Positions 9,289-17,994 of a DNA stretch of 64,000 bases are shown piece after piece. A model generated the notes under the pieces. That model was not told the DNA's origin. It did not search any database and saw only the letters and a program-made list of their open reading frames with translations. Position 1 is the stretch's first letter. Each line of letters opens with the position of its first letter. Location: NCBI GenBank assembly GCA_030696845.1, contig JAUYRJ010000057.1:1-64000 (forward strand), read 5' to 3'. The position numbers were made by a program, and so were the translations under genes. This DNA comes from Polynucleobacter sp. (lineage in GTDB: Bacteria; Pseudomonadota; Gammaproteobacteria; Burkholderiales; Burkholderiaceae).

Positions 9289-11091
9289 ATGTCGATGCGA
9301 AGCCATGCCTGCGGTCAGGTAACCGAATCCCTTATTGGAAAAGAAGTCACCCTTGCAGGTTGGGTCAATCGTCGCCGCGACCATGGTGGCGTTATTTTTA
9401 TCGACCTACGGGATCGCGAAGGTTTTGTGCAAGTTGTTTGCGATCCAGATCGCGCAGCGATGTTTGCTTTGGCGGAACAGGTTCGTAATGAATTTTGTAT
9501 TCAGATTAAAGGTCTGGTTCGCGCGCGTCCTGCGGGTACTGAAAATGCGGATTTAGTCAGCGGTAAGGTCGAAATTTTGTGCCATGAATTGGTCATTCTG
9601 AATGCATCGATTACGCCACCATTCCAGCTTGACGATGAAAATTTATCGGAAACAACGCGTCTAACGCATCGCGTTTTGGATTTACGTCGCCCACAAATGC
9701 AAAAGAATTTGCGTCTGCGTTACAACGTAGCCATGGAAACGCGTCGCTATCTCGATGCAGCCGGCTTTATCGATATTGAAACGCCTATGTTGACTAAAAG
9801 CACGCCTGAGGGCGCGCGCGATTATTTGGTGCCATCGCGAGTGCATGACGGCCAGTTTTTCGCCTTACCTCAGTCACCCCAACTATTTAAGCAACTCTTA
9901 ATGGTGGCTGGTTTTGAGCGGTATTACCAAATAACCAAATGCTTCCGCGATGAAGATCTGCGCGCTGATCGTCAGCCTGAATTCACACAAATAGATTGTG
10001 AAACCTCATTTTTAAATGAGCTTGAGATTCGTGATTTATTTGAGAACATGGCCCGCCATATTTTTAAGACAGTAATGAATGTGGAGCTGCCCAATCCATT
10101 CCCGGTAATGCCGTATTCCGAAGGGATGGCGCGTTTTGGTTCGGACAAACCCGATCTGCGAGTCAACTTGGAATTCACGGAGCTGACGGATTTGATGAAG
10201 GATGTCGATTTCAAGGTCTTTTCTGGTCCGGCAAATCAAGCAGATGGCCGCGTTGTCGCGTTGCGCATTCCAGGCGGAGCTGAGATTAGTCGTAGCGAGA
10301 TTGATGACTATACCCAGTTTGTTGCCATTTATGGCGCTAAGGGTCTAGCGTGGATTAAGGTCAACTCCCGTAACGAAGGTCGCAATGGTCTGCAGTCTCC
10401 CATTGTGAAAAACTTGCATGACGCAGCCATCGATGGCATTTTGACGCGGACCAACGCGCAAGATGGCGATATCATTTTCTTTGGCGCCGATAAAGTAAAA
10501 GTCGTCAATGACGCGATGGGTAATTTACGCTTGCGCATCGGCCTATCGACTTGGGGTAAGGCGCATGGCCTATTCACCGATGCTTGGAAACCGTTGTGGG
10601 TTGTTGATTTCCCGATGTTTGATTATGACGAAGGCGAAGCGCGCTGGGTTGCGTGTCATCATCCCTTTACTAGCCCCAAAGATGAGCATCTGCAGTACCT
10701 CGAAACCGATCCAGGCAAGTGCTTAGCAAAAGCCTACGATATGGTTCTGAACGGTAGCGAGATTGGTGGCGGTTCGGTTCGTATTCACCAAGAGGCGGTT
10801 CAAAGCCAAGTATTCCGCGCCTTAAAAATTGGACCAGAAGAGGCAGAGGCCAAGTTCGGCTTTTTATTAGACGCTTTGCAGTATGGTGCGCCCCCGCATG
10901 GAGGAATCGCTTTTGGTCTAGACCGCATCGTAACCATGATGACTGGATCGGAATCGATACGCGATGTGATTGCCTTCCCTAAAACGCAACGCGCACAATG
11001 CTTATTGACTCAGGCTCCTAGCCCAGTAGATGAGCGTCAATTACGCGAGTTGCACATCCGATTGCGTCAAGCCAATCCCGCAGCACAGTAG
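9289..11091 (+). CDS. aspS: Aspartate--tRNA ligase, probably non-discriminating (Asp/Asn)
   Basis: A 600-residue bacterial-type class IIb AspRS that charges tRNA-Asp with aspartate. It has the N-terminal OB-fold anticodon domain (about 1-105), motif 2 ([17 protein letters not shown] near 216), the bacterial GAD insertion (about 290-420) and motif 3 (GLDRIVTMM near 542). His32 in RRRDHGG and the Gly in RPAGTEN occupy positions where Escherichia coli has Leu and Lys, and match the His31/Gly82 pair that relaxes tRNA specificity in the Pseudomonas enzyme. It may therefore also form Asp-tRNA-Asn for the GatCAB amidotransferase. I chose the ATG at 9289, preceded by AGGA; a TTG at 9274 overlaps the DUF502 stop and is less likely. 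Confidence 0.96.
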   Translation: MSMRSHACGQVTESLIGKEVTLAGWVNRRRDHGGVIFIDLRDREGFVQVVCDPDRAAMFALAEQVRNEFCIQIKGLVRARPAGTENADLVSGKVEILCHELVILNASITPPFQLDDENLSETTRLTHRVLDLRRPQMQKNLRLRYNVAMETRRYLDAAGFIDIETPMLTKSTPEGARDYLVPSRVHDGQFFALPQSPQLFKQLLMVAGFERYYQITKCFRDEDLRADRQPEFTQIDCETSFLNELEIRDLFENMARHIFKTVMNVELPNPFPVMPYSEGMARFGSDKPDLRVNLEFTELTDLMKDVDFKVFSGPANQADGRVVALRIPGGAEISRSEIDDYTQFVAIYGAKGLAWIKVNSRNEGRNGLQSPIVKNLHDAAIDGILTRTNAQDGDIIFFGADKVKVVNDAMGNLRLRIGLSTWGKAHGLFTDAWKPLWVVDFPMFDYDEGEARWVACHHPFTSPKDEHLQYLETDPGKCLAKAYDMVLNGSEIGGGSVRIHQEAVQSQVFRALKIGPEEAEAKFGFLLDALQYGAPPHGGIAFGLDRIVTMMTGSESIRDVIAFPKTQRAQCLLTQAPSPVDERQLRELHIRLRQANPAAQ

Positions 11092-11106
11092 GATAGACGA
11101 CCTCCC

Positions 11107-11559
11107 TTGAAAATTCCGATTTCTGTATTGGTGGTAATACACAATGCTGATGGGGAGGTCTTGCTAATTGAGCGGGCGGATCGTTCTGGCTTTTGGCAGT
11201 CGGTTACCGGCAGTCTGGATTTTGTCGACGAACCCACTCGAGAGGCGGCGATTCGGGAGGTCTCGGAGGAGACCGGAATCGACGTGAACACCCTGCCTGC
11301 CGATGCGCTGCAGGACATGCAGCATCAGGTTGATTATGTGATATTCCCCGGTTGGCGGCACCGCTACCCACCGGGCGTAACTATCAATCGTGAGCACTGG
11401 TTCTCACTGCTGGTGCCTAAGAATACCCCTGTTCGTTTGGCGCCGCGGGAGCATGTTGCGTACGCTTGGTTGCCGGCGGGCGAAGCGGCAAAACGTTGCT
11501 TTTCAGAAAGTAACCGCGAAGCTATCTTGCGCTTATATGGATTAAACCTCAGCGTATGA
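11107..11559 (+). CDS. nudB: Dihydroneopterin triphosphate diphosphatase (Nudix)
   Basis: A 150-residue Nudix hydrolase that removes pyrophosphate from dihydroneopterin triphosphate in folate synthesis. The resemblance to Escherichia coli NudB runs through the whole protein: ISVLVVIHNADGEVLLIER, WQSVTGS, the Nudix helix AAIREVSEETGI (about 43-54), then RHRYPPGVTINREHW. The Nudix box has one extra residue between its Gly and first Glu. The only workable start is TTG at 11107, because an in-frame stop lies at 11089 and no ATG precedes the conserved core. It starts 15 bases after aspS and probably shares its transcript. Confidence 0.88.
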   Translation: MKIPISVLVVIHNADGEVLLIERADRSGFWQSVTGSLDFVDEPTREAAIREVSEETGIDVNTLPADALQDMQHQVDYVIFPGWRHRYPPGVTINREHWFSLLVPKNTPVRLAPREHVAYAWLPAGEAAKRCFSESNREAILRLYGLNLSV

Positions 11560-11584
11560 ATGCGTTAATCACTAAGATAAGGCA

Positions 11585-13423
11585 ATGAGACCGACATCCC
11601 ACCATCACGGAGCGCATGCCGCTCCCGGCGCTGATAAGCCAGCAGGCCTTGTACGAGGCGATTGGAGAGTCGTACGTGATTTATTGCCTTATTTACTCGA
11701 ACATAAGGTTCGGGTGTTATTGGCGCTATCGTGTTTAATTGCGGCTAAGTTTGCCAATTTGGGCATTCCAATTCTATTAAAGGATTTAATAGATACACTC
11801 AATACGAAGGTTGACGCAACACAAGCCTTAGTTTTGGTTCCAGTCGGTTTGATTTTGGCGTACGGTGCTTTGCGGGTTTCCGCCTCCTTGTTTAATGAAT
11901 TGCGCGAAGCGCTCTTTGCGCGCGTCACGCAAAATGCGGTTCGTAAGGTGGCGCTCCAAGTATTTAACCACCTGCATTCTCTGGCTCTGAGCTTTCACTT
12001 GGCACGTCAAACCGGCGGGGTAAGTCGCGACATTGAGCGGGGAACACGCGGCATTCAGTCCCTGATCTCCTATTCGCTTTATAGTATTTTGCCAACGCTG
12101 ATTGAGTTCTGTTTGGTGCTGGGTTACTTAGCCTACGCATACGATATTTGGTTTGCCGTTATTACCTTTGTTGCCCTCGTTTTATATATTATTTTCACGG
12201 TAGTCGTTACAGAGTGGCGCACGCATTTTAGAAGAACCATGAATGACATGGATTCACGAGCGAACCAAAAGGCGATTGATTCTTTGCTGAATTTTGAAAC
12301 AGTAAAGTACTTTGGCAACGAAGAGTTTGAATCGCGCCGATACGATGAAAATTTAGTCCGCTATCAAGCTGCTGCGATTCAGTCTCAAAAATCCTTGGCC
12401 GTTCTCAATTTAGGTCAGCAGATCATTATTGCGATCGGTTTGGTATTGATTTTGTGGCGAGCTACGATTGGTGTAAGTAATGGCACTATGACTTTGGGTG
12501 ATTTAGTGCTAGTAAACACCCTCATGATTCAGCTCTATATTCCTTTAAATTTCTTAGGGGTGATTTACCGCGAAATTAAACAGGCGATTACCGATATGGA
12601 TCGGATGTTTACCTTATTAGGCACTGATCGTGAAGTGGCCGATAAGCCAAATGCGCCACCGCTTCATATCAGTCATTATGAAACTGGCCCCGAAGTGCGT
12701 TTTGAGCATGTCTCTTTTCATTATGAAAAAAAACGCGCAATTTTGCGCGATATTACGTTCACGATTCCTGCTGGAACCATTACAGCTGTTGTTGGGCAGA
12801 GCGGGGCTGGAAAAAGTACCTTGGCGCGTTTGTTGTTTCGTTTTTATGATATTCAGGCGGGCCGAATTGAGATGGATGGGCAGAATATTGACGCTGTCCA
12901 GCAAAGCAGTTTGCGTAGGGCTATTGGTATTGTTCCGCAAGATACCGTGCTATTTAATGACACGATTGGATATAACATTGCCTATGGCAAGCCGGGCGCA
13001 TCCATGGAAGAAGTCCAGGAAGCAGCTCGTGCTGCACAAATTGATGGGTTTATTCAGCGCTTGCCAGATGGCTATAACACTCAGGTGGGCGAGCGTGGCT
13101 TGAAATTATCGGGCGGCGAGAAGCAGCGGGTAGCAATTGCGCGGACACTGCTCAAAAAACCGGCTATGTTGATTTTTGATGAAGCCACTTCCGCCTTGGA
13201 CTCTAAAACGGAGCGGGCAATACAGGAAGAATTATTTAATTTGGCGCGCAATCGGACTACCTTGATTATTGCGCACCGACTCTCTACTATTACGCATGCG
13301 GATCAGATTTTAGTAATGGAAAACGGGCAAATCATCGAGCGTGGCACCCATTCGGAATTGTTAGAGGCGCATGGTAGGTACACTGAAATGTGGCAAATGC
13401 AGGAACGGGCCACGCTGGATTAG
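11585..13423 (+). CDS. ABC transporter, fused permease-ATPase, Atm1/HMT1 type
   Basis: A 612-residue half-transporter: a six-helix exporter membrane domain (about 35-325), then one ATPase domain (about 370-605) with Walker A GQSGAGKST near 404, signature LSGGEKQRVAIART near 508 and Walker B MLIFDEATSALDS near 527. The membrane part carries segments typical of Atm1/HMT1 exporters (LLNFETVKYFGNEEFE and PLNFLGVIYREIKQ), which move glutathione-linked or sulphur-containing compounds or metal conjugates across the inner membrane. It should work as a homodimer. A His-rich stretch follows the start (TSHHHGAH, residues 4-11). The ATG at 11585 is 25 bases after nudB. Substrate unknown. Confidence 0.9.
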   Translation: MRPTSHHHGAHAAPGADKPAGLVRGDWRVVRDLLPYLLEHKVRVLLALSCLIAAKFANLGIPILLKDLIDTLNTKVDATQALVLVPVGLILAYGALRVSASLFNELREALFARVTQNAVRKVALQVFNHLHSLALSFHLARQTGGVSRDIERGTRGIQSLISYSLYSILPTLIEFCLVLGYLAYAYDIWFAVITFVALVLYIIFTVVVTEWRTHFRRTMNDMDSRANQKAIDSLLNFETVKYFGNEEFESRRYDENLVRYQAAAIQSQKSLAVLNLGQQIIIAIGLVLILWRATIGVSNGTMTLGDLVLVNTLMIQLYIPLNFLGVIYREIKQAITDMDRMFTLLGTDREVADKPNAPPLHISHYETGPEVRFEHVSFHYEKKRAILRDITFTIPAGTITAVVGQSGAGKSTLARLLFRFYDIQAGRIEMDGQNIDAVQQSSLRRAIGIVPQDTVLFNDTIGYNIAYGKPGASMEEVQEAARAAQIDGFIQRLPDGYNTQVGERGLKLSGGEKQRVAIARTLLKKPAMLIFDEATSALDSKTERAIQEELFNLARNRTTLIIAHRLSTITHADQILVMENGQIIERGTHSELLEAHGRYTEMWQMQERATLD

Positions 13424-13432
13424 ATTTTCGAA

Positions 13433-14788
13433 ATGAGCTCAATAATGATCGATTCAAATGAGATACTGCAAAAAGCGTTTCAAGCCGCTTTAGTGGTAGC
13501 AGACCCAAAACACATTGTTCCGGAATACCTCGCCCGGATTTTTCCTAAAGGTTCTGAGCCTAAAGGCCGCTGTTTGGTGGTGGGTGCAGGAAAGGCCAGT
13601 GCTGCAATGGCAAGCGCTTTAGAGTCCTATGCAACAAAGCATTGGCCTGATGCGAAATTAGAGGGCATTGTGCTGACGCGCTACGGCCATGCTTCGCCCA
13701 CAAACCATATCGCGATTGTCGAGGCGGGGCACCCTGTGCCAGACCAAGCTGGTATGAATGGCGCAATCGAGATGATGCGTCTTGTCAATCAAATGAATCC
13801 CGGTGACATTTTGATTGCATTGGTATCGGGCGGCGGATCCAGTTTGCTGACCCTGCCGCAAGCCGGTATTTCGATTGACGATATGCGCCAAACAACCGAG
13901 GCCTTATTGCGTAGCGGCGCCCCAATTGAAGAAATGAATATTGTGCGTAAGCACCTGTCGGCGATTTTAGGCGGCAACCTTGCTCGGGCTGCGCTCGCGA
14001 GGGGGGCGCAAGTTGAGGCGCTATTGATTTCCGATGTGACGGGCGACTTGCCGGCTGATATTGCCAGTGGTCCTTGTGCGGCAGATTACTCAACTTACGA
14101 GAACGCGCGCGATATTTTGACCAAATACCGTTTGGGCTCAGATCAGATTCCCGCCAGTGTGTTGCATCATTTGGAGAAGGGTCTGCAAGGGGCCATTCCT
14201 GAAACACTCAAGGATGCTGATTTAGTAAACCAGCCGGTTCGCAATCATGTGATTGCGACAGCCCACCGAAGTTTAGAGTCGGCTGCCAAATGCGTCCGTG
14301 ATTTTGGTTACACCCCAATCATTTTGGGGGACACTATTACAGGCGAAGCAAAAGATGTTGCATTAGTGCATGCCGGCTTAGCACGAGAGGCTATAACGCA
14401 TCACCAATGGGGCGCATTGCCGATCGCACTGATTTCCGGTGGCGAATGCACGGTCACCTTACCGGCCGGGGTGAAGGGTCGCGGCGGTCGTTGCAGCGAG
14501 TTCTTACTTTCTCTTTTTGCGGCAACCAACGATTTACCGCAGATTGCGGCTTTGGCTGCCGACACCGATGGGATTGATGGCAGTGAAAAAAATGCAGGTG
14601 CTTGGTTTACATCTAAAACGCGTCAGCAAGCGCGAGAGCAAGATATGCGAGCTGGTCTTTACCTAGCGGCGCATGATTGTTATGGATTTTTTTCCGAGCT
14701 AGGCGCATTGGTTGAAACGGGCCCCACGCTGACTAATGTCAATGATTTTCGGATTATCTTGTTGCCTGCCGATTCTGGAGCGAAATGA
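13433..14788 (+). CDS. D-glycerate 2-kinase, MOFRL family
   Basis: A 451-residue glycerate kinase of the GckA/TtuD type, which phosphorylates D-glycerate to 2-phosphoglycerate. Older annotation calls the family hydroxypyruvate reductase. The N-terminal Rossmann-like part shows VVGAGKASAAMA (about 49-60) and ALVSGGGSSLLTLP (about 129-142), and the C-terminal MOFRL domain shows ISGGECTVTLP (about 335-345) and a terminal ADTDGIDGS motif. It links C2/C3 acid use, for example from glycolate or tartronate, to glycolysis. Start at 13433, or 12 bases later at a second ATG. Its stop overlaps the pyrC start by four bases (ATGA). Confidence 0.88.
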   Translation: MSSIMIDSNEILQKAFQAALVVADPKHIVPEYLARIFPKGSEPKGRCLVVGAGKASAAMASALESYATKHWPDAKLEGIVLTRYGHASPTNHIAIVEAGHPVPDQAGMNGAIEMMRLVNQMNPGDILIALVSGGGSSLLTLPQAGISIDDMRQTTEALLRSGAPIEEMNIVRKHLSAILGGNLARAALARGAQVEALLISDVTGDLPADIASGPCAADYSTYENARDILTKYRLGSDQIPASVLHHLEKGLQGAIPETLKDADLVNQPVRNHVIATAHRSLESAAKCVRDFGYTPIILGDTITGEAKDVALVHAGLAREAITHHQWGALPIALISGGECTVTLPAGVKGRGGRCSEFLLSLFAATNDLPQIAALAADTDGIDGSEKNAGAWFTSKTRQQAREQDMRAGLYLAAHDCYGFFSELGALVETGPTLTNVNDFRIILLPADSGAK

Positions 14789-15846
14789 TGACAGCGGTAA
14801 CTAGCCTTACATTAACTCAGCCCGACGATTGGCATTTGCATATTCGCGATGGCGATGTTTTAAGGGATGTGTTACCGCATACCGCCAAGCAATTTGCGCG
14901 TGCGATCATCATGCCGAATCTGCGTCCACCGGTTACGACTGTTGCCTTAGCGAGCGCCTACCGAAGTCGAATCGAGGCGCAACTGCAAGCTAGTAGCATC
15001 TCGGACTTTACCCCGCTCATGACCTTGTATCTGACCGACAATACTCCCGCTGACGAGGTGCGTAAAGCGCGAGCTGCTGGGATTGCCGGTTTTAAGCTCT
15101 ACCCTGCTGGAGCTACCACCAATAGTGATGCAGGTGTGACTGATTTAAAGTACTGCTATGCCACTTTGGAGGTGATGCAAAAGGAAGGCGTTCCGCTATT
15201 AATGCATGGTGAGGTAACGCACGCAGACATTGATGTATTCGATCGAGAGGCAGTGTTTATCGATACGATTTTAGAGCCACTGCGCCGCGATTTTCCTGAG
15301 CTCAAAATCGTGTTCGAGCATATTACAACGCGTCAGGCTGCGCACTATGTTCGTGATGCTGATACGAAGAATAAAAATACCTTAGCCGCCACGATCACGC
15401 CGCAGCATTTGCTATTAAATCGCAATGCGATTTTTGCTGGCGGTATTCGGCCGCATCACTATTGTTTGCCCGTGCTCAAACGGGAGGAGCATCGCCTTGC
15501 GCTTGTCGAGGCTGCCACCAGCGGAAACCCCCGATTCTTTTTGGGGACGGATAGCGCGCCCCATGCAAAAGGATTAAAAGAAAATGGGTGTGGTTGCGCG
15601 GGTTGCTATACCGCCTTTAATGCATTGGGTTTATATGCGGAAGTATTTGAGGCGGCAAATCAACTACACCGCCTAGAGGCATTTGCGAGTTTTTATGGCC
15701 CTGATTTTTATGGAATGCCGCGCAATACGAAGACCATTACCTTGCATAAAGTGCCGGAAAAAGTGCCGCATGAATTACCGCTTGCAGAGACTGTGGTGGT
15801 GCCGCTACGCGCTGGTGAAACGATTGCGTGGTCTTTGGCGGAGTAA
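14785..15846 (+). CDS. pyrC: Dihydroorotase
   Basis: A 353-residue class II dihydroorotase that cyclises N-carbamoyl-aspartate to dihydroorotate in pyrimidine synthesis. The binuclear zinc site is complete: HLHIRDGD (about 17-24), the lysine to be carbamylated in GFKLYPAGAT (Lys near 103), the histidines of LMHGEV (near 140) and FEHITT (near 178), and the aspartate of LGTDSAPH (near 254). Length and sequence follow the Escherichia coli PyrC type. It starts inside the end of the glycerate kinase gene by ATGA overlap, implying translational coupling. It is followed by rnpB on the same strand. Confidence 0.96.
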   Translation: MMTAVTSLTLTQPDDWHLHIRDGDVLRDVLPHTAKQFARAIIMPNLRPPVTTVALASAYRSRIEAQLQASSISDFTPLMTLYLTDNTPADEVRKARAAGIAGFKLYPAGATTNSDAGVTDLKYCYATLEVMQKEGVPLLMHGEVTHADIDVFDREAVFIDTILEPLRRDFPELKIVFEHITTRQAAHYVRDADTKNKNTLAATITPQHLLLNRNAIFAGGIRPHHYCLPVLKREEHRLALVEAATSGNPRFFLGTDSAPHAKGLKENGCGCAGCYTAFNALGLYAEVFEAANQLHRLEAFASFYGPDFYGMPRNTKTITLHKVPEKVPHELPLAETVVVPLRAGETIAWSLAE

Positions 15847-15886
15847 TTTATCAGCAGATGCCGTCAGTCTCGGTTAGACTGTCCGC

Positions 15887-16193
15887 GCAGAGTCAATTAG
15901 GCAATCGCCGCTTTCGTAAGAAGGGGGAGGAAAGTCCGGACTCCATAGGGCAGGGTGTTGGCTAACAGCCATCCACGGCGACGTGCGGAATAGGGCCACA
16001 GAGACGAGCGTATTCAGTTACGGTGAAACGCGGTAACCTCCACCCGGAGCAATCCCAAGTAAGCAGACGATGAGGCGGCCCGCTGAGTCTGCGGGTAGGG
16101 AGCTTGAGCCGCCAGGTAACTGTCGGCCTAGAGGAATGATTGCCCCCAAACGCGAGTTTGGGCGACAGAATCCGGCTTATCGATTGACTCTGC
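15887..16193 (+). ncRNA. rnpB: RNase P RNA (M1 RNA), bacterial type A
   Basis: This is the catalytic RNA of RNase P, which matures tRNA 5' ends. The conserved P4 halves are present: GAGGAAAGTCCGGACTCC at about 15927-15944 and ACAGAATCCGGCTTAT at about 16165-16180. The terminal P1 helix is formed by GCAGAGTCAAT (15887-15897) and ATTGACTCTGC (16183-16193), which are exact complements and set the ends. The pattern of intervening helices, including the GGGTAGGGAGCTTGAGCC segment, is typical of type A RNAs. It stands 40 bases after pyrC. I see no clear intrinsic terminator. A reverse-strand reading frame across it is a by-product of its stems. Confidence 0.96.
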
Positions 16194-16212
16194 ACTTCAC
16201 TCTTAGCATGGC

Positions 16213-16635
16213 TTAGTCGGCAACAATATCAATTGTGTAGGTGATTTCAGCGGTTTTGGCGAGCATAGTAGTGGCGGAGCAGTATTTTTCGTGGGACAGT
16301 TTGACAGCGCGCTCTACTTTGCCACGATCTAAATCGGTCCCCTTTACCGTGAAATGCAGATTGATCTTGGTAAAGACTTTGGGCTCCACTTCAGCGCGCT
16401 CTGCAGTTAAGACAACATCACAGGCGCTAACCACTTGGCGTGCCCGCTGTAGGATCAGAACAACATCAAATGCCGAGCATCCGCCGGTGCCGGCCAGAAT
16501 GAGTTCCATGGGCCTTGGGGCAGAATTTTTGCCGCCCGCATCGGGTGGTCCGTCCATCTTTAGTTGGTGGCCGCTACCGGTTTGGGCGGTAAAGGCCATT
16601 GTTCCAGCGCCTTGCCATGAGATCTTGCATTCCAT
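16213..16635 (-). CDS. OsmC/Ohr family protein, YhfA-like
   Basis: A 140-residue OsmC-family protein. The two redox cysteines of the family are present: Cys53 in GTGGCSAFDVV and Cys119 in HEKYCSAT. The family includes hydroperoxide reductases, but the YhfA-like branch this resembles has no proven substrate. Start is the ATG at 16635; upstream is an AT-rich gap that also holds a candidate + strand small RNA. Its 3' end lies close to the end of rnpB on the opposite strand, with about 20 bases between them. Confidence 0.85.
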   Translation of the reverse strand: MECKISWQGAGTMAFTAQTGSGHQLKMDGPPDAGGKNSAPRPMELILAGTGGCSAFDVVLILQRARQVVSACDVVLTAERAEVEPKVFTKINLHFTVKGTDLDRGKVERAVKLSHEKYCSATTMLAKTAEITYTIDIVAD

Positions 16636-16769
16636 AGTAGTGAATCCTTACTTCATAAATAAACAATATTATCAACAACTTGCAAAATCATAATTTGCAA
16701 ATACCGGGAGAAAACAGTGGGAAAAATAATTTCTTGCATTGCAACATACTTACGAATAAAATAACCATA

Positions 16770-16798
16770 TTGACAGTCGGCTATGTAACAGTAATGAT
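16770..16798 (+). promoter_or_regulatory. Sigma70 promoter of a candidate small RNA
   Basis: A perfect -35 TTGACA (16770-16775) is followed after 17 bases by AATGAT (16793-16798, four of six). The predicted start is about 16805. Upstream DNA is AT-rich. No protein gene begins within 200 bases downstream, but a strong terminator does end at 16873. Confidence 0.6.
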
Positions 16799-16804
16799 TG
16801 ACTT

Positions 16805-16873
16805 GTCTGCGAATGTCTCCTCCACCCAAACTTAGGTGGATTCCAACCCAGGACTTGGTCCTGGGTTTTTTTT
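16805..16873 (+). ncRNA. Candidate ~69-nt small RNA or rplM attenuator leader
   Basis: In the 398-base gap between the OsmC-like gene and rplM, a promoter (16770-16798) and an intrinsic terminator (16845-16873) bracket about 69 bases without an ORF. The transcript would contain a pyrimidine stretch TCTCCTCCACC (16816-16826), complementary to Shine-Dalgarno sequences; its second half pairs with GGTGGA (16835-16840) in a first hairpin, followed by the terminator hairpin. Two readings fit: a stand-alone trans-acting RNA with an anti-Shine-Dalgarno seed, or a prematurely terminated leader of the rplM-rpsI operon. The first base of the transcript is predicted, not known. Confidence 0.5.
16845..16873 (+). 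terminator. Intrinsic terminator upstream of rplM
   Basis: The stem CCCAGGAC / GTCCTGGG (extended by AA/TT) closes a three-base loop and is followed by eight T residues (16866-16873). The reverse strand lacks a T run, so it acts on + strand transcripts. Because no + strand protein gene lies between rnpB and this point, it implies a short RNA. Confidence 0.85.
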
Positions 16874-16883
16874 GGGTTACAAT
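16855..16883 (+). promoter_or_regulatory. Possible rplM promoter overlapping the terminator
   Basis: TTGGTC (16855-16860) lies 17 bases before TACAAT (16878-16883, five of six). It would give a leader of about 140 bases before rplM. The -35 is poor (TTG only) and lies inside the terminator hairpin, so this is tentative. Confidence 0.3.
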
Positions 16884-17033
16884 TCAAGGCTTTACTGAAT
16901 TACCGATCTAGTCAGCGGTAGTTGTTGTGTCAGTTTAATTGATCAATCTGCGAGCCTGCAAGCATAAGCAGGGCCAAAGGGCGAATGATTAAGTTGAAGG
17001 TAATTTTTTTGACTATAACCATTTGAGAAAATC

Positions 17034-17462
17034 ATGAAAACCTTTTCCGCAAAATCCCATGAGGTGAAGCGTGAGTGGTACGTGATTGACGCTACGGACA
17101 AAGTCCTCGGTCGTGTCGCCAGTGAAGTGGCACACCGTTTACGCGGCAAGCACAAACCTGAATTCACCCCCCACGTTGATACAGGCGACTTTATTGTCGT
17201 TATTAACTCTTCTAAGCTGCGTGTCACCGGCACCAAAGGCTTGAACAAAATTTATTACCGTCACAGCGGATACCCTGGCGGTATCAGCTCGACCAACTTC
17301 GATAAGATGCAAGACCGTTTTCCTGGTCGCGCACTCGAGAAGGCTGTGAAAGGTATGTTGCCAAAAGGCCCACTCGGCTATGCCATGATCAAGAAATTAA
17401 AAGTCTATGGCGACGCTAATCATCCGCATACGGCTCAACAGCCTAAAGCGTTAGAGATTTAA
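17034..17462 (+). CDS. rplM: 50S ribosomal protein L13
   Basis: A 142-residue L13, an early-assembling 23S rRNA-binding protein. The sequence is full-length and typical: [20 protein letters not shown] at the start, [43 protein letters not shown] and [17 protein letters not shown] lies just before the ATG. The long upstream region may carry a leader with regulatory structure. rpsI follows nine bases later in the universally conserved rplM-rpsI operon. Confidence 0.98.
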   Translation: MKTFSAKSHEVKREWYVIDATDKVLGRVASEVAHRLRGKHKPEFTPHVDTGDFIVVINSSKLRVTGTKGLNKIYYRHSGYPGGISSTNFDKMQDRFPGRALEKAVKGMLPKGPLGYAMIKKLKVYGDANHPHTAQQPKALEI

Positions 17463-17471
17463 GGAAACCAA

Positions 17472-17873
17472 ATGGCTATTAATTACGGAAATTGGAACTA
17501 CGGTACAGGTCGTCGCAAGAGCTCTGTTGCCCGTGTATTTATTAAATCTGGCAAGGGTGAAATCACTGTCAACGGTAAGCCGATTGATGCGTATTTCGCA
17601 CGCGAAACATCGCGCATGATTGCGCGCCAACCTTTGGCACTCACCAGCCATCTCACTACCTTTGATATCAAGGTAAACGTGCATGGCGGCGGCGAGACTG
17701 GTCAAGCAGGTGCGGTTCGTCACGGTGTGACACGCGCGTTGATCGACTATGACAATACCCTGAAGCCAACCTTATCCAAGGCGGGTCTCGTGACGCGTGA
17801 TGCACGCGAAGTAGAGCGTAAAAAAGTGGGTCTGCACGGCGCGCGTCGTCGCAAGCAGTTCAGCAAGCGTTAA
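17472..17873 (+). CDS. rpsI: 30S ribosomal protein S9
   Basis: A 133-residue S9 whose C-terminal tail reaches the decoding centre. The conserved [20 protein letters not shown] opening and the C-terminal [14 protein letters not shown], with the invariant final Lys-Arg, are intact. AAGGA stands before the ATG. It is the second gene of the rplM-rpsI operon and is closed by the terminator at 17899-17927. Confidence 0.98.
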   Translation: MAINYGNWNYGTGRRKSSVARVFIKSGKGEITVNGKPIDAYFARETSRMIARQPLALTSHLTTFDIKVNVHGGGETGQAGAVRHGVTRALIDYDNTLKPTLSKAGLVTRDAREVERKKVGLHGARRRKQFSKR

Positions 17874-17898
17874 TTTTTTACCTCAGTCGTTTTGTTGC

Positions 17899-17927
17899 AA
17901 AAAAAGGTCGCGCAAGCGGCCTTTTTT
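17899..17927 (+). terminator. Intrinsic terminator of rplM-rpsI
   Basis: Stem GGTCGC / GCGGCC with a GCAA tetraloop, extended by A/T pairs and followed by six T residues. It lies about 30 bases after the rpsI stop. Confidence 0.88.
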
Positions 17928-17994
17928 GTTTTTACAATACCAGCATCACAGACAGATTATTTAGGCTTCAAAAAGCAGCATTAGGGAGAATGGC

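Noticed and set aside
12630-13103. 157-residue frame inside the ABC transporter gene
   Set aside because: Alternate-frame shadow of a clear Walker A/signature/Walker B ATPase.
15962-16195. Reverse-strand reading frame across rnpB
   Set aside because: It lies wholly within the RNase P RNA, whose P1 and P4 elements are exact; the frame is a by-product of its stems.
16241-16693. Long + strand frame opposite the OsmC-like gene
   Set aside because: Ser/Thr/Arg-rich composition, no family features, no ribosome-binding site, and the opposite strand encodes a clear OsmC protein.
17899-17927. Possible promoter TACAAT at 17933 for argC
   Set aside because: A -10-like TACAAT follows the terminator, but no acceptable -35 is seen at 16-18 bases, so I did not list it.
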